A DNA stretch of 42,489 nt from positions 1 to 42,489 of the IMG/VR virus record IMGVR_UViG_3300042545_000332; one strand, given 5' to 3'. This stretch comes from a virus. Shown here one piece after another: positions 42,337-42,489 of the stretch; within the stretch, counting starts at the first letter, position 1, and every line of letters starts with the position of its first letter. Both the position numbers and the translations under genes were made by a program. The notes under the pieces were generated by a model. The model was not told the DNA's origin. It worked only from the letters and a program-made list of their open reading frames with translations, and did not search any database.

Positions 42337-42489
42337 GTTTAGCAGCTAAAATAAAATTAGTTAGAGATTCTATCTCATCAAAATAATAATTCTCATAATC
42401 AAATAATTCTACTCTCCACTTACTATTAATAACCTCATCGTTTGAATTAGATATTAATAATGGTCCATTATCTGAAAATAATTTAAGAG
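42311..42489 (-). CDS. Hypothetical protein, 5' part outside window
   Basis: An open frame that enters from the window end and stops at 42311. It gives at least 59 residues, including EVINSKWRVELFDYENYYFD and LTNFILAAKHAKRR, a charged strand-helix protein. No start codon is visible. Its end overlaps the start of the next minus-strand gene by 26 bases. Function unknown. Confidence 0.45.
   Translation of the reverse strand, partial: LKLFSDNGPLLISNSNDEVINSKWRVELFDYENYYFDEIESLTNFILAAKHAKRRTNN

Noticed and set aside
1-42489. Integrase, repressor, attachment sites or tRNA genes indicating a prophage
   Set aside because: None was seen; the window holds only packaging, structural and accessory genes, so the lifestyle cannot be decided here.

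Overview
The window is a stretch of a double-stranded DNA phage (or phage-derived) genome carrying the virion assembly and structural block of a short-tailed (podovirus-like) virus. The host is most likely a member of the Bacteroidota: genes are AT-rich, almost none has a Shine-Dalgarno sequence, several gaps carry TAnnTTTG boxes (the Bacteroidota -7 element), and the proteins look like those of crAss-like and flavobacterial podoviruses (large portal with a Gln-rich tail, ring proteins, long stabilization protein with a BACON-like domain, three consecutive internal or ejection proteins). TAG, TGA and TAA all act as stops, so there is no sign of code change. No replication, integration, lysogeny or tRNA genes are visible. 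Both ends are cut inside genes.

Layout. (1) 1-4739: three fibre genes in tandem, the first cut at the window start and running from base 2 rather than from its first visible start codon; it holds collagen-like Gly-Thr-Ser repeats. (2) 4740-5998: a GIY-YIG homing endonuclease gene sits between an 11-codon copy of the start of a small virion-type gene and the intact gene. (3) 6060-9291: a small unknown gene, then a 955-residue minus-strand triple glycosyltransferase whose C-terminal third matches the autotransporter O-heptosyltransferase (TibC/Aah) family, including a four-cysteine cluster. (4) 9331-11018: small genes including a DUF6165-like protein, a possible GroES-like protein and a probable small terminase. 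(5) 11015-20703: large terminase, portal, scaffold-like protein, major capsid protein, an auxiliary protein and two connector or ring proteins. (6) 20704-27399: a 2231-residue stabilization-type protein with a BACON-like domain and a long C-terminal array of small modules joined by poly-threonine linkers. (7) 27415-30137: three more glycosyltransferase-type genes. (8) 30183-40298: a tail-type protein, a GNAT-like protein and three internal/ejection proteins, the last of 2238 residues with lysozyme-like, ADP-ribosyltransferase-like and AT-hook segments. (9) 40375-42489: a minus-strand cluster with an HTH-metallophosphoesterase and small unknown genes.

The most interesting idea is a phage-encoded protein glycosylation system. 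One O-heptosyltransferase fusion and three further glycosyltransferase genes are interleaved with virion proteins that carry unusually dense Ser/Thr tracts (GTSG repeats, poly-Thr linkers). I infer, but cannot show from sequence alone, that these enzymes decorate the phage's own fibres and adhesin.
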